A stretch of DNA of 64,000 nucleotides from an uncultured Oscillospiraceae bacterium (GCA_947626785.1 CANQTO010000011.1:1-64000), one strand, 5' to 3'. Positions 16,021 through 24,838 are shown, counted from the stretch's first letter. Made by a program: numbers and translations. Notes: a model not told the origin generated them from the letters alone.

Positions 16021-17562
16021 TCAGTCCTTCTTTGCGGGAAACACATCGTAGGACCAGGCCAGCAGCATACCGGCGATAAGGAAGAAGAACAGGGTGAAGA
16101 AATCATCTGTGTAATAGAACAGCTGCACCTCCAGCATATTATACGCGAAGATGCCGGCCAGAGGGAGCGTCAGAGTCTTTACAGCCATACTCAGCCGGGG
16201 ATCTTTAGAGAAAAAGACCAGGATCGCCCGCCGGATCAGCAGCACCGAAAACAGCAGCACCACCACCAGACCGGGCAGCCCCATGAAATTCAGGACCTGG
16301 AGAAAAGAGTTGTGCATATGCAGGTACTTTTTCGGCAGCATCTCATGGGAGACGCGCATGATGTCTGTGTCATCACAGCCCCGCAGGAACCGGAAGGGCT
16401 CCACGAGCATGGTGTAGAGCCCGCTGAAGAAGATCCGGGTCCGGCCGGAGAGGTTGCCTACCTCCTCGGAAAAGTCCCGGGCGTCCTGGAAGACCGGGGC
16501 ATCCGGCGTGGGAGAGGGGCTCGGCTCCGGGCTCACAGCTGCGGACTCGGCGGCACCGGTCCCGGAGGCAGGGACCTCTGCGCCCTCCGCAGGGAGCGGC
16601 GTGGGAGAGGGGCTCGGTGTGGCATTGGGATCTGGGGTCTCCGGCGGGAACTGGAAGGCCTCCGGGATCGTGAGCCCGTCGGGGCCGGTCTCCTCCAGCG
16701 CGGCGGCGGAGACCCTGGACAGCAGGTCCAGGGGCAGCTCGAAGCTCTTGTAGACCACCGGGATGGTGATCAGGATCAGGCAGACAGAGACGGCCGCCAG
16801 ACGCCGCCGGCTCTGTATCCGGCCGCTGTTGATGAGCAGCAGCACCAGCAGCATGGCAATGCAGCCGGAGAAGGCCATCATGGTATTGCGGCTGTAGGTC
16901 AGGGCCAGGCCTGTGTAGCAAAGCAGGGCGGAGAGGACCACCGGGATCCGCCAGAGCTTTCTCTTGCAGCGGAAAAACAGGAAGGGCGCCAGCGACATAC
17001 CGGCAAAGAAGCGGATAGCGGAGATGTTGGGGTTCAGGCCGTAGAGAAGGAGGCGGCTGAAGCCGGAGGAACCGATCCAGCACAGGGTGCCCTTGGTGAT
17101 GGGGTTTGCAAAGCCGGTGCGGTAGACGGCGGCAATGATGCAGAAGACTGCCAGGACCGAGATATAGGCGGACAAAATGGCGCCCAGCCAGGTCAGATAA
17201 GTCATCCGCTGCTTCGGCTCCAGCACGAAGCCCACGACGGCAAAGGCATAGTACAGGGAAAAATTCAGGGACCAGGAGAAGTCGCCCACCATGGTCTGGC
17301 CCCCGTTGAGTACCCGGGAGATATTGAACCAGATCCAGAAGGCGAGAAGGGCGCGCAGCTCTACGCAATCCTTCCCCCAGCGGAAATACAGGCAGAACGC
17401 GACTAAGGGCGGCATGAACATCAGGTAATAGGTGGCGTAGAGAGATTCGCACAGGTAAAAGTTGATATCCCAGAACAAAAAATAGAGACTGAGCATGAAA
17501 ACGCAGAAAGCGTGGATCCACGCCCAGCCGGTCTCTCTGGAGATTTGCAGTCTTTCAGACAT
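16021..17562 (-). CDS. O-antigen ligase / polymerase-like membrane protein (copy 1)
   Basis: 513 residues with about 10-12 predicted membrane segments. Sequence pattern fits the O-antigen ligase/Wzy_C family: a long extracytoplasmic loop (about residues 275-400) followed by SGRTRIFFSGLYTMLVEPFRFLRGCDDTDIM and HMHNSFLQVLNFMGLPGLVVV, the conserved H-N-x-x-L region near the active site. The loop carries a low-complexity Pro/Ser/Thr/Ala stretch (PSPSPTP repeats). It probably transfers or polymerises a surface glycan. It has a tandem paralogue immediately upstream (17628-19058). Confidence 0.82.
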   Translation of the reverse strand: MSERLQISRETGWAWIHAFCVFMLSLYFLFWDINFYLCESLYATYYLMFMPPLVAFCLYFRWGKDCVELRALLAFWIWFNISRVLNGGQTMVGDFSWSLNFSLYYAFAVVGFVLEPKQRMTYLTWLGAILSAYISVLAVFCIIAAVYRTGFANPITKGTLCWIGSSGFSRLLLYGLNPNISAIRFFAGMSLAPFLFFRCKRKLWRIPVVLSALLCYTGLALTYSRNTMMAFSGCIAMLLVLLLINSGRIQSRRRLAAVSVCLILITIPVVYKSFELPLDLLSRVSAAALEETGPDGLTIPEAFQFPPETPDPNATPSPSPTPLPAEGAEVPASGTGAAESAAVSPEPSPSPTPDAPVFQDARDFSEEVGNLSGRTRIFFSGLYTMLVEPFRFLRGCDDTDIMRVSHEMLPKKYLHMHNSFLQVLNFMGLPGLVVVLLFSVLLIRRAILVFFSKDPRLSMAVKTLTLPLAGIFAYNMLEVQLFYYTDDFFTLFFFLIAGMLLAWSYDVFPAKKD

Positions 17563-17627
17563 AAGCGATGCCGCTCCTTTTGTGCACTTGGTATTTTGAA
17601 AAAGGGGCCGGAATAAAACGACCGTTG

Positions 17628-19058
17628 TCAGGCGCTTTTGCCGGGAGACGCCTCATAGGCCCAGGCCAGCAGCATACCGGCGCAGAGATAAAAGAACTGG
17701 GCGCAGAATTCCGTCTCGAAAAACAACAGCGGCTCCAGCATACTGTAGGCGAAGATCCCGGCCAGGGGGAGCGTCAGGCACTTCACGGCCAGACACAGGC
17801 GGGGGTCTTTGGAGAAATAGACCCGCACCATCCGCCAGATCAGCAGCACGGAGAACAGCAGCGTGATAGCCAGACCGGGCAGCCCGGTGAGCACCATGGC
17901 CTCCAGCCAGGCGTTGTGCATATGGTTGTACGCCTTGGGCAGCACCTGCCGGGAAACGCTCATCACGTCCCCGCTGCCGCAGCCTTTCAGGAGCCGGGAG
18001 GGCTCCCGGATCATGGTGATAAAGGCGCTTTTGAAGATCCGGGTCCGGCCGGAGAGCGTGCTCGCCTCCTCCAAAAAGTCCCGGTTATCCTCAAAGACGG
18101 AGACGTCTTCCGCCTCTCCGGCGGGGAGGGCGGTCTGGACAGGAAGGGCAGTTTGGACCGGGAGCTCCGCCGGGTCGCCGTCCTCCTCCGCCAGAACGGC
18201 CGAGGAGATCCTGCCCAGCAGGCCGGCGGTCAGATCAAAGCTCTTGTAGACGGCCGGGATGGTGACCAGGATCAGGCAGACCGAGGCGGCAGCCAGCCAG
18301 CGCCGGCTGCGGATCCGGCCGCTGTTGATGAGCAGCAGCACCAGCAGCATAGCGGCGCAGCCGGAAAAGGCCATCATGGTATTGCGGCTGTAGGTCAGCG
18401 TCAGGCCCAGGTAGCAGAGCAGGGCGGAGAGCAGCACCGGAACGCGCCAGAGCCTCCTCTTGCAGCGCAAAAACAGGAAGGGGGCCAGGGCCAGACCGAT
18501 AAAGAACCACAGCGCGGTATAGTTGGGGTTCTGCTCGAACAGATCCAGCCGGGAAAAGCCGTCGGGCGGCATGCTGCACAGGACCTTTTCCGTGATGGGG
18601 TTGATGAGCGTCAGACGAAACAGGGAGGCGTACAGGCTGATGAGACTGAGGGCCGAGAGCCAGACGGCCAGGACAGCCCCCAGGCAGGTCAGATACCGCA
18701 GCCGCTGTTCCGGCCGCAGCACGAAGCCGGCGGACGCGAACGCGAAATACAGCGAGAAATTCAGCGCTCCGTCAAAATCGTCCACAAAGACCTGGCCGCC
18801 GTTGAGCAGCCGGGAGATAAAGTACCAGATCCAGAAGGCGAGAAGGGCGCGCAGCTCCACGCAGTTTTTCCCCCAGCGGAAATACAGACAGAAGGCCACC
18901 AGGGGAGGGACTACGACGTAAAAATAGGTGTCGCGCAGGTTTTCCCAGAGATACAGGTTGACCGGCTTGAGCAGGAGAAAGAAAAAGAGCAGAAAGATAC
19001 CGGCGGCGTGAAGCGGCGCCCAGTACTTTTCCCGCTGGTCGGGTATCTTTCCAAACAT
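17628..19058 (-). CDS. O-antigen ligase / polymerase-like membrane protein (copy 2)
   Basis: 476 residues, clearly paralogous to the next gene: shared LVAFCLYFRWGK-CVELRALLAFWIW, LTYSRNTMMAFSGC and SGRTRIF blocks, and a HMHNAWLEAMVLTGLPGLA segment. About 10-12 membrane segments. The ATG at 19058 (MFGKIPDQ) has AAAGGAG 7 nt upstream; a much longer frame up to 19235 would add an unsupported leader. The 65-nt gap to copy 1 has no terminator, so the pair is likely cotranscribed with fbp. Confidence 0.82.
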   Translation of the reverse strand: MFGKIPDQREKYWAPLHAAGIFLLFFFLLLKPVNLYLWENLRDTYFYVVVPPLVAFCLYFRWGKNCVELRALLAFWIWYFISRLLNGGQVFVDDFDGALNFSLYFAFASAGFVLRPEQRLRYLTCLGAVLAVWLSALSLISLYASLFRLTLINPITEKVLCSMPPDGFSRLDLFEQNPNYTALWFFIGLALAPFLFLRCKRRLWRVPVLLSALLCYLGLTLTYSRNTMMAFSGCAAMLLVLLLINSGRIRSRRWLAAASVCLILVTIPAVYKSFDLTAGLLGRISSAVLAEEDGDPAELPVQTALPVQTALPAGEAEDVSVFEDNRDFLEEASTLSGRTRIFKSAFITMIREPSRLLKGCGSGDVMSVSRQVLPKAYNHMHNAWLEAMVLTGLPGLAITLLFSVLLIWRMVRVYFSKDPRLCLAVKCLTLPLAGIFAYSMLEPLLFFETEFCAQFFYLCAGMLLAWAYEASPGKSA

Positions 19059-19206
19059 AACTTCGCTCCTTTGCCGCAAGCGGCTCTTCATTCTCGTGTG
19101 GACTGCTGAATACACAACATTATATAGCAGAAAAAGAAAAAAAGAAAGAGGTCTTGACGAAATTAAATTCAAAATTAAGAAACCTGTCTTCCGGGGCACA
19201 AAAAAA

Positions 19207-19239
19207 CAGAGCGCAAACAACGATATCGTTCGCACTCTG
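19207..19239 (-). terminator. Terminator of the plsY/glycosyltransferase operon
   Basis: A 12-bp stem with two G-U pairs (19207-19218 with 19228-19239), followed on the minus strand by seven T residues. It lies 25 nt past the glycosyltransferase stop. Confidence 0.8.
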
Positions 19240-19263
19240 CTTATTTATGACCGGTCCGGCTTT

Positions 19264-20397
19264 TCACGAGCTCAGCTGCCAGGCGCAGACGCTCTCCCGG
19301 ACCTTGTATTCCGCCAGGCGGCAGATCATGGCCGCCGAATCGGCGGGGACGCCCCGCCGCTGGGCCTGAAGCATCCGCTCCCGCTCCGGGCCGGCCAGCA
19401 GGCGACGGCAGGCCTCTGTCAGCTGGGCCTCCGGGTCCGTGACCGCCAGGCTCATCCCCTGAGCGGAAAAGAGCCGCATATTGGCCGTCTCACAGCCGGG
19501 GATGGGGGAGAGGTGGATCAGCGGCACGCCGCGCACCGCCGCCTCGGTGGAGGACAGGCCGCCCGGCTTGGTGATGAACAGGTCGCTGGCCGCCAGGTGA
19601 TCGGCAAAGCGGTCCGTGAAGCCCAGCACCGTGCAGGCATCGCCGTAGGCGGCCCGCAGTTTTTCCGCCAGCCCCGGGTTCCGGCCGCAGACAACGACCA
19701 GCTGCCAGTCCCGCCCGGCCCTCGGGGCCAGCAGTGAGACGGCCTTCTCCATGCAGCCGGCGCCCATGCTGCCCCCGGAGAGCAGGATCAGCTTCTTCTC
19801 CGCGTCCAGGCCCAGCTCCTCCCGCAGGGCCGCCCGGTCCACCGGCTCAGAAAAGCGGCTGCTCACCGGGATGCCCAGGGCAAAGACCCGCTCCGGCGCT
19901 ATGCCCCGGCGGATGAATTCCCAGGAGGCGTTCCAGGGGACCACGTAGGCGTCGCAGTCCGTCTCCTCGGTGAAGGGGATGCAGGTGTAGTCCGTGGCGA
20001 TATAGACCACCGGCGGCAGGGGAAAGCCCTTCCGCTTCAGCCCGGTCAGGATCTCCGCCGGAAAGAGGTGGGTGCAGAGGATCACGTCGAACTGCCCCTC
20101 CCGGAGAAAGCGGCACAGATCAGGCCCCATGCGGCGGTTCAGCCCGTACACCGGGGACCGGACCGGCAGACGCCGGTAGGCGTCCCCCAGCCGGTACACC
20201 GCGCCGAAGGCGGCGGGGGCCCGCCGGGCCAGAGAGATATAGGCCCGGTCCACGCCCTTGGCCAGGAGCGTGCTCTTGAGTGTGTAGGGGTTCAGCGTCG
20301 TGACCCGGTGGCCCCGCTCCGTCAGGGCCTCGGCGCAGGCGGCGCAGGCGGAGTCATGCCCGCCGCCGGTGCCGCAGGAGAGCAGCAGCGCGTTCAC
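19264..20397 (-). CDS. MGDG-synthase/MurG-like glycosyltransferase (glycolipid synthesis)
   Basis: 377 residues, GT-B fold of the UgtP/monogalactosyldiacylglycerol synthase type. The N-terminus has LLLSCGTGGGHDSAC, the middle FDVILCTHLFPAEIL and YIATDYTCIPF, and the C-terminal half the donor-binding LLSGGSMGAGCMEKAV, VVCGRNPGLAEKL and DLFITKPGGLSSTEAAVRGVPLI. It likely glycosylates diacylglycerol at the inner membrane face. The start is a GTG at 20397 with GGAGGTG 8 nt upstream, and it overlaps the plsY stop (GTGA), so the two lipid genes are coupled. Confidence 0.87.
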   Translation of the reverse strand: MNALLLSCGTGGGHDSACAACAEALTERGHRVTTLNPYTLKSTLLAKGVDRAYISLARRAPAAFGAVYRLGDAYRRLPVRSPVYGLNRRMGPDLCRFLREGQFDVILCTHLFPAEILTGLKRKGFPLPPVVYIATDYTCIPFTEETDCDAYVVPWNASWEFIRRGIAPERVFALGIPVSSRFSEPVDRAALREELGLDAEKKLILLSGGSMGAGCMEKAVSLLAPRAGRDWQLVVVCGRNPGLAEKLRAAYGDACTVLGFTDRFADHLAASDLFITKPGGLSSTEAAVRGVPLIHLSPIPGCETANMRLFSAQGMSLAVTDPEAQLTEACRRLLAGPERERMLQAQRRGVPADSAAMICRLAEYKVRESVCAWQLSS

Positions 20398-20987
20398 AGC
20401 AGCTTCACCTCCAGCTTTCCCCGCTCCTCCTGGCTGAGCCGGAAGCGGAAGAACACCGAGAGGGTCATCAGCAGAAAGCCGAAGCAGACCGCCGGCGCCA
20501 CGTCCAGCAGGGGCATGGCCGCGCAGGCGCAGAGGTAGGCGGCCAGGGTCCGGTAGAAGTGGGGGGAGATCTTGATAATGACCGAGTACAGGATAAAAAA
20601 GCCCGCGAAGATCAGCACCGGCAGGAAGTCCGGGGCCAGGCCCAGCAGGCAGCCGAAGCTGACGGCGATGCCCTTCCCGCCGTGAAAGCGCCGCCAGGCC
20701 GGGAAGAGGTGCCCCAGCACAGGGGCCGCCAGCACCAGTGCCAGCCCCGCGCCGGAGCCGCCCTGCCGGAGATAGAGGAACACCGGCAGAAAGCCCTTGA
20801 GCAGGTCGCAGCACAGGGTGCACAGCCCGCAGAGGAAGCCGCCCTTCTGAAAGGCGTTGGCCGTGCCGGGGTTCCGGTCCCGGCTGTCCGTCAGGACATC
20901 CTTATGAAAAAGCGCCGCAAAGACCAGCGCGTACAAAACGCTGCCCGAGGCATAGCCCAGCAGGGCAAATAACGCAGCGGATCTCAT
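20394..20987 (-). CDS. plsY: Acyl-phosphate:glycerol-3-phosphate acyltransferase PlsY
   Basis: 197 residues, 5-6 membrane segments. It makes lysophosphatidic acid from acyl-phosphate and glycerol-3-phosphate. Motif 1 is DSRDRNPGTANAFQKGG, motif 2 GHLFPAWRRFHGGKGIAVSFG, both typical for PlsY. The ATG at 20987 has GGAGGG about 9 nt upstream. Forms an operon with the downstream glycolipid glycosyltransferase and is divergent from a TetR-family gene that may control it. Confidence 0.92.
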   Translation of the reverse strand: MRSAALFALLGYASGSVLYALVFAALFHKDVLTDSRDRNPGTANAFQKGGFLCGLCTLCCDLLKGFLPVFLYLRQGGSGAGLALVLAAPVLGHLFPAWRRFHGGKGIAVSFGCLLGLAPDFLPVLIFAGFFILYSVIIKISPHFYRTLAAYLCACAAMPLLDVAPAVCFGFLLMTLSVFFRFRLSQEERGKLEVKLL

Positions 20988-21129
20988 GCTTGTCCACCCT
21001 CCTATTCTTCGCCTATCGTAACATTTTTCGCATCCCGGCGCATTAGGCAAAAGGCGCTGTTTCTCCAAAAATTGGGTAAACTGCCTGAAATGCCTAAAGA
21101 AAAGGAAAAGATTCCCAGCGACGGCCGCC

Positions 21130-21157
21130 TTGACAAAAGTGATATTATTTAAATAAT
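21130..21157 (+). promoter_or_regulatory. Promoter and palindromic operator of the TetR gene
   Basis: TTGACA (21130-21135), 16-nt spacer, AATAAT (21152-21157). A perfect 14-bp palindrome ATTATTTAAATAAT (21144-21157) covers the -10 box, which suggests autorepression by the TetR protein. The palindrome lies between the TetR gene and divergent plsY. Confidence 0.65.
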
Positions 21158-21182
21158 GAAACGATTTAAGGACTGAGACAGC

Positions 21183-21761
21183 ATGGCCAACACGGCGCTT
21201 ACAAAACGGGTCATACAAAAGGCCTTTGTCGACCTGCTCAACGAGCGGCCCCTGAACAAGATCACCGTCAAGGATATCACCGACCTGTGCGGCGTCAACC
21301 GCAACACCTTTTACTACCATTACCGGAGCATCACGGAGCTGCTGGAGGAGCTGTGCATCGGCGAGGCCCAGCGGGTCATGGAGGAGCACCCCAGCCTCAA
21401 CTCCATCGACGAGTGCCTGAGCGCCGCCATGAAATTCGCCCTGGACAACAAGCAGGCGGTGATGCACATCTACCGCTCGGAAAACCGGGAGATCTACATC
21501 AGCTCTCTCTGGCGCATCTGCGAGCATGTGGCCCAAGCCTATGTGGACACCCTCCTGACGGAGACGCCGGTCTCCGCCGGAGACCGGGAGCTGATCATCC
21601 GGTATTACAAGTGCTTCTGCTTCGGCCTGATCCTGGACTGGATCAGCCACGGCATGAAGGAGGAGTACATCGACGATATCCATAGGCTCTGCCTGCTGAA
21701 AAAGGGCGCGGGGGAGGACTTCGTCCGCCGGAGCCGGGAAAACCCGGCAGAAAAAATTTAG
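21183..21761 (+). CDS. TetR/AcrR-family transcriptional regulator (DhaS-like)
   Basis: 192 residues. The N-terminal helix-turn-helix is typical: KRVIQKAFVDLLNERPLNKITVKDITDLCGVNRNTFYYHYRS in two parts, including the NTFYYHY recognition helix. The C-terminal part is the DhaS-type ligand or dimer domain (YRSENREIYISSLW, CFCFGLILDWISHGMKE). Ligand unknown. Divergent from plsY and its partner glycosyltransferase, and immediately upstream of ftsH. Its stop codon lies inside the CIRCE element of ftsH. Confidence 0.9.
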   Translation: MANTALTKRVIQKAFVDLLNERPLNKITVKDITDLCGVNRNTFYYHYRSITELLEELCIGEAQRVMEEHPSLNSIDECLSAAMKFALDNKQAVMHIYRSENREIYISSLWRICEHVAQAYVDTLLTETPVSAGDRELIIRYYKCFCFGLILDWISHGMKEEYIDDIHRLCLLKKGAGEDFVRRSRENPAEKI

Positions 21762-21784
21762 CACTCGCGCTCCGAGAGTGCTAA
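21758..21784 (+). promoter_or_regulatory. Perfect CIRCE element (HrcA operator) upstream of ftsH
   Basis: TTAGCACTC (21758-21766), 9-nt spacer, GAGTGCTAA (21776-21784), an exact match to the CIRCE consensus bound by the heat-shock repressor HrcA. It overlaps the stop codon of the TetR gene and lies 88 nt before the ftsH ATG. Confidence 0.93.
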
Positions 21785-21871
21785 ATTTATTTTTTGTTCA
21801 TATTTTTCCCACAGGGAGTTTACAAAAGGCGCGTACACTGTCAGGCACAAAGGAAACAGGAGGAAACACAG

Positions 21872-23689
21872 ATGCAAGAGGTAAAATCCCCGAAGAAACC
21901 CCTCATTTTCTATTACTGCATCGTGCTGCTCCTGCTCCTGCTCTTCAACGCCCTGGTGACGCCCAGGCTGATGGAGCGGCAGGTGCAGGAGGTGGACTAC
22001 GGCACCTTCATGGCCATGACCGAGAAGAAGGAGATCGGCCTGGTGGAGGTGCAGGAGCAGGAGAACCAGATCGTCTTCACCGATAAGGACAAGACCGCGG
22101 TCTACAAGACCGGCATGATGCCCGACCCGAACCTGACCGAGCGGCTGTACGCTGCCGGGGCGGAGTTCTCCGGCGAGATCGTCGAGCAGGCGAGCCCCCT
22201 GCTCAGCGCTTTGCTCAGCTGGGTGCTGCCCATCGCCGTCTTCATCGGCCTGGGCCAGCTGCTGAACCGGCAGATGATGAAGAGCATGGGCGGGCCCAAC
22301 TCCATGATGTTCGGCATGGGCAAGAGCAACGCCAAGGTCTATGTGAAGTCCTCCGAGGGCATCAGATTCTCCGACGTGGCCGGAGAGGACGAGGCCAAGG
22401 AGAACCTGAGCGAGATCGTGGACTACCTCCACGACCCGGGCAAGTACCAGGAGATCGGCGCGGCCATGCCCAAGGGCATTTTGCTGGTCGGCCCTCCGGG
22501 GACCGGTAAGACCATGCTGGCCAAGGCGGTGGCCGGCGAGAGCAACGTGCCCTTCTTCTCCATGTCCGGCTCGGAGTTCGTGGAGATGTTCGTGGGCATG
22601 GGCGCCTCCAAGGTCCGGGACCTGTTCAGGCAGGCCAAGGAGAAGGCCCCCTGCATCGTGTTTATCGACGAGATCGACGCCATCGGCAAGAAGCGGGACA
22701 GCCGCATGGGCGGCAACGACGAGCGGGAGCAGACCCTGAACCAGCTGCTCACCGAGATGGACGGCTTCGAGGGCAACAACGGCGTGGTCATCCTGGCCGC
22801 CACCAACCGGCCCGAGTCTCTGGACCCGGCCCTCACCCGGCCCGGCCGCTTCGACCGGCGGGTGCCCGTGGAGCTGCCCGACCTGAAGGGCAGGGAGGAT
22901 ATCCTAAAGGTCCACGCCCGGAAGATCAAGGCCGCCGAGGACGTGGATTTCGAGAAGATCGCCCGCATGGCCTCCGGCGCGTCGGGCGCGGAGTTGGCCA
23001 ACATCGTCAACGAGGCGGCCCTCCGGGCAGTCCGGGACGGGCGGCGCTTTGCTGCCCAGGCGGATTTTGAGGAGAGCATCGAAGTGGTCATCGCCGGCTA
23101 CCAGAAGAAAAACGCCATCCTTACCGACCAGGAGAAGTGGGCGGTGGCCTACCATGAGATCGGCCACGCTCTGGTGGCCGCCCGGCAGACCCACTCCGCT
23201 CCGGTGCAGAAGATCACCATCATCCCCCGCACCTCCGGGGCCCTGGGCTACACCATGCAGGTGGAGGAGGGCAACCACTACCTGATGACCAAGGAGGAGC
23301 TGGAGAACAAGATCGCCACCCTGACCGGCGGCCGGGCGGCGGAGGAGGTCCGGTTCGGGGCCGTGTCCACCGGGGCGGCCAACGACATTGAGCAGGCCAC
23401 CAAGCTGGCCCGGGCTATGGTCACCCGCTATGGCATGAGCGGGGACTTTGATATGGTGGCTCTGGAGACGGTGACCGACCCCTATCTGGGCGGGGACAGC
23501 TCCCTGGCCTGCTCTCCGGAGACCCAGGCGGAGGTGGACCGGCAGGTGGTGGAGCTGGTCAAGAAGCAGCACGCCAAGGCGCTGGACATCCTGCAAAACG
23601 ACCGGCCCATGCTGGATAAGCTGGCCAAGACCCTGTACGAGAAGGAGACCATCACCGGCGAGGAGTTCATGGCGATCCTGAACGGGTGA
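21872..23689 (+). CDS. ftsH: ATP-dependent zinc metalloprotease FtsH
   Basis: 605 residues. Membrane-bound AAA+ protease that degrades misfolded and regulatory proteins. Two membrane segments (about residues 12-28 and 103-123) flank a short outer domain. The AAA module has GPPGTGKT (Walker A), IVFIDEIDAIG (Walker B) and the second region of homology ATNRPESLDPALTRPGRFDR. The zinc site HEIGH is present in AYHEIGHALVAA. The ATG at 21872 is chosen because AGGAGG lies just before it; the longer frame from 21794 lacks a site. Likely HrcA-controlled through the CIRCE element. Confidence 0.97.
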   Translation: MQEVKSPKKPLIFYYCIVLLLLLLFNALVTPRLMERQVQEVDYGTFMAMTEKKEIGLVEVQEQENQIVFTDKDKTAVYKTGMMPDPNLTERLYAAGAEFSGEIVEQASPLLSALLSWVLPIAVFIGLGQLLNRQMMKSMGGPNSMMFGMGKSNAKVYVKSSEGIRFSDVAGEDEAKENLSEIVDYLHDPGKYQEIGAAMPKGILLVGPPGTGKTMLAKAVAGESNVPFFSMSGSEFVEMFVGMGASKVRDLFRQAKEKAPCIVFIDEIDAIGKKRDSRMGGNDEREQTLNQLLTEMDGFEGNNGVVILAATNRPESLDPALTRPGRFDRRVPVELPDLKGREDILKVHARKIKAAEDVDFEKIARMASGASGAELANIVNEAALRAVRDGRRFAAQADFEESIEVVIAGYQKKNAILTDQEKWAVAYHEIGHALVAARQTHSAPVQKITIIPRTSGALGYTMQVEEGNHYLMTKEELENKIATLTGGRAAEEVRFGAVSTGAANDIEQATKLARAMVTRYGMSGDFDMVALETVTDPYLGGDSSLACSPETQAEVDRQVVELVKKQHAKALDILQNDRPMLDKLAKTLYEKETITGEEFMAILNG

Positions 23690-23723
23690 AAGAGAGCACC
23701 GCGCCGAGATGCCAAACAGCATG

Positions 23724-23767
23724 AAAGTACCCATAGACGCGATCTTTTGCGCGTCTATGGGTACTTT
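23724..23767 (+). terminator. Terminator of ftsH (repeated type)
   Basis: Perfect 18-bp stem, arms 23724-23741 and 23750-23767, followed by T-rich sequence. A nearly identical stem occurs at 56833-56876. Confidence 0.9.
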
Positions 23768-23866
23768 TCTGTAAGCGGATGCCCCGGCCCGCGGCGGCCG
23801 CCTGACCGGGCGGTCCTCTTCCGGGTCGCCGGAAAAAGTAAAAAACTGCGAATACAAAATAACGGA

Positions 23867-23944
23867 CATACTACCTATAGGGCAAAACAAGCCCGGTAAA
23901 TTTGGTAAAATAAGTAAGAAAACTCTGAGGAGGTAGGTAGTATG
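23867..23944 (+). promoter_or_regulatory. Inverted repeat spanning the recombinase leader and start codon
   Basis: CATACTACCTA (23867-23877) is exactly complementary to TAGGTAGTATG (23934-23944), which includes part of the ribosome-site region and the ATG of the recombinase gene. In RNA, this pairing could hide the start; as DNA it could be a binding site for the protein. Function is inferred. Confidence 0.45.
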
Positions 23945-24778
23945 GCAAGTATAGAACAGAAATTGAGAGATTTTAAAACGGCGCTGCTGGCCGAGGACCG
24001 GGCGGCGGGGACTGTGGAGAAGTATCTGCGGGACCTGCGGCAGTTCCAGGCGTTTCTGGGAGAGAAGGAGCTTACGAAGAAACAGGTGCTGGCCTGGCGG
24101 GATGCGCTGCTGGCGGAGGGGCTTTGCCCGGCGACCGTCAACTCCAAGCTTGCGGCGTTAAACCGGTATTTTGTCTTTGTTGGCCGGGAGGACTGCCGGA
24201 TGAAATACCTGCGCATCCAGCGGAGGCTGTTCCGCAGCCAGGAGCGGGAGCTGACGAAAGGGGAGTATGAGCGCCTTATCGCGACAGCCCAGAGAGGAGG
24301 CAAGGAGCGGCTGGCTCTCCTGATGGAGACCCTCTGCGCCACGGGCATCCGGGTATCGGAGGTAGCCTACATCACGGTGGAAGCGGCCCGGCAGAGGCAG
24401 ACGGAGGTAGCGCTGAAGGGGAAGATCCGGACCATCCTGCTGCCGGGGAAGCTCTGCCGGAAGCTGCTCCGGTATGCCAGGCAAGAAAAAATCGCCTCCG
24501 GCGAGATCTTTCTCACCAGAAGCGGAAAGGGCCTGTCCAGGCGGCAAATTTGGGCAGAGATGAAGGCTCTCTGCCGGGAGGCGAGGGTGGCGGCCAGCAA
24601 GGTGTTTCCCCACAACCTGCGGCATCTCTTCGCCCGGACCTTCTACCGGGTGTGCCGGGACGTGGTGAAGCTGGCGGACGTGCTGGGGCACAGCAGCGTG
24701 GAGACGACGCGGATCTACCTCATCTCCACCGGAGAAGAGCACTGCCGGGAGCTGGAGCGTTTAGGACTGGTCAGTTAG
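23942..24778 (+). CDS. Tyrosine-type site-specific recombinase (complete active site)
   Basis: 278 residues. An N-terminal SAM-like core-binding domain (about 1-95) is followed by the catalytic domain. All catalytic positions are visible: Arg in TGIRVSEV, Lys in the beta-hairpin GKIRTILLP, HNLRHLF (H-x-x-R), LGHSSVETTRIYL with the His and the nucleophile Tyr. It is smaller than phage integrases and resembles XerC/D-like recombinases found at the head of surface-glycan loci. No obvious att sites were found. It ends in a strong terminator and precedes the degenerate paralogue-like gene at 25102. Confidence 0.9.
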   Translation: MASIEQKLRDFKTALLAEDRAAGTVEKYLRDLRQFQAFLGEKELTKKQVLAWRDALLAEGLCPATVNSKLAALNRYFVFVGREDCRMKYLRIQRRLFRSQERELTKGEYERLIATAQRGGKERLALLMETLCATGIRVSEVAYITVEAARQRQTEVALKGKIRTILLPGKLCRKLLRYARQEKIASGEIFLTRSGKGLSRRQIWAEMKALCREARVAASKVFPHNLRHLFARTFYRVCRDVVKLADVLGHSSVETTRIYLISTGEEHCRELERLGLVS

Positions 24779-24838
24779 CCGGTAGACAGAATGAATAAAT
24801 CGCCCCATGAGGGCGCCTTTTTGCGTCCGTAAGGCGCA

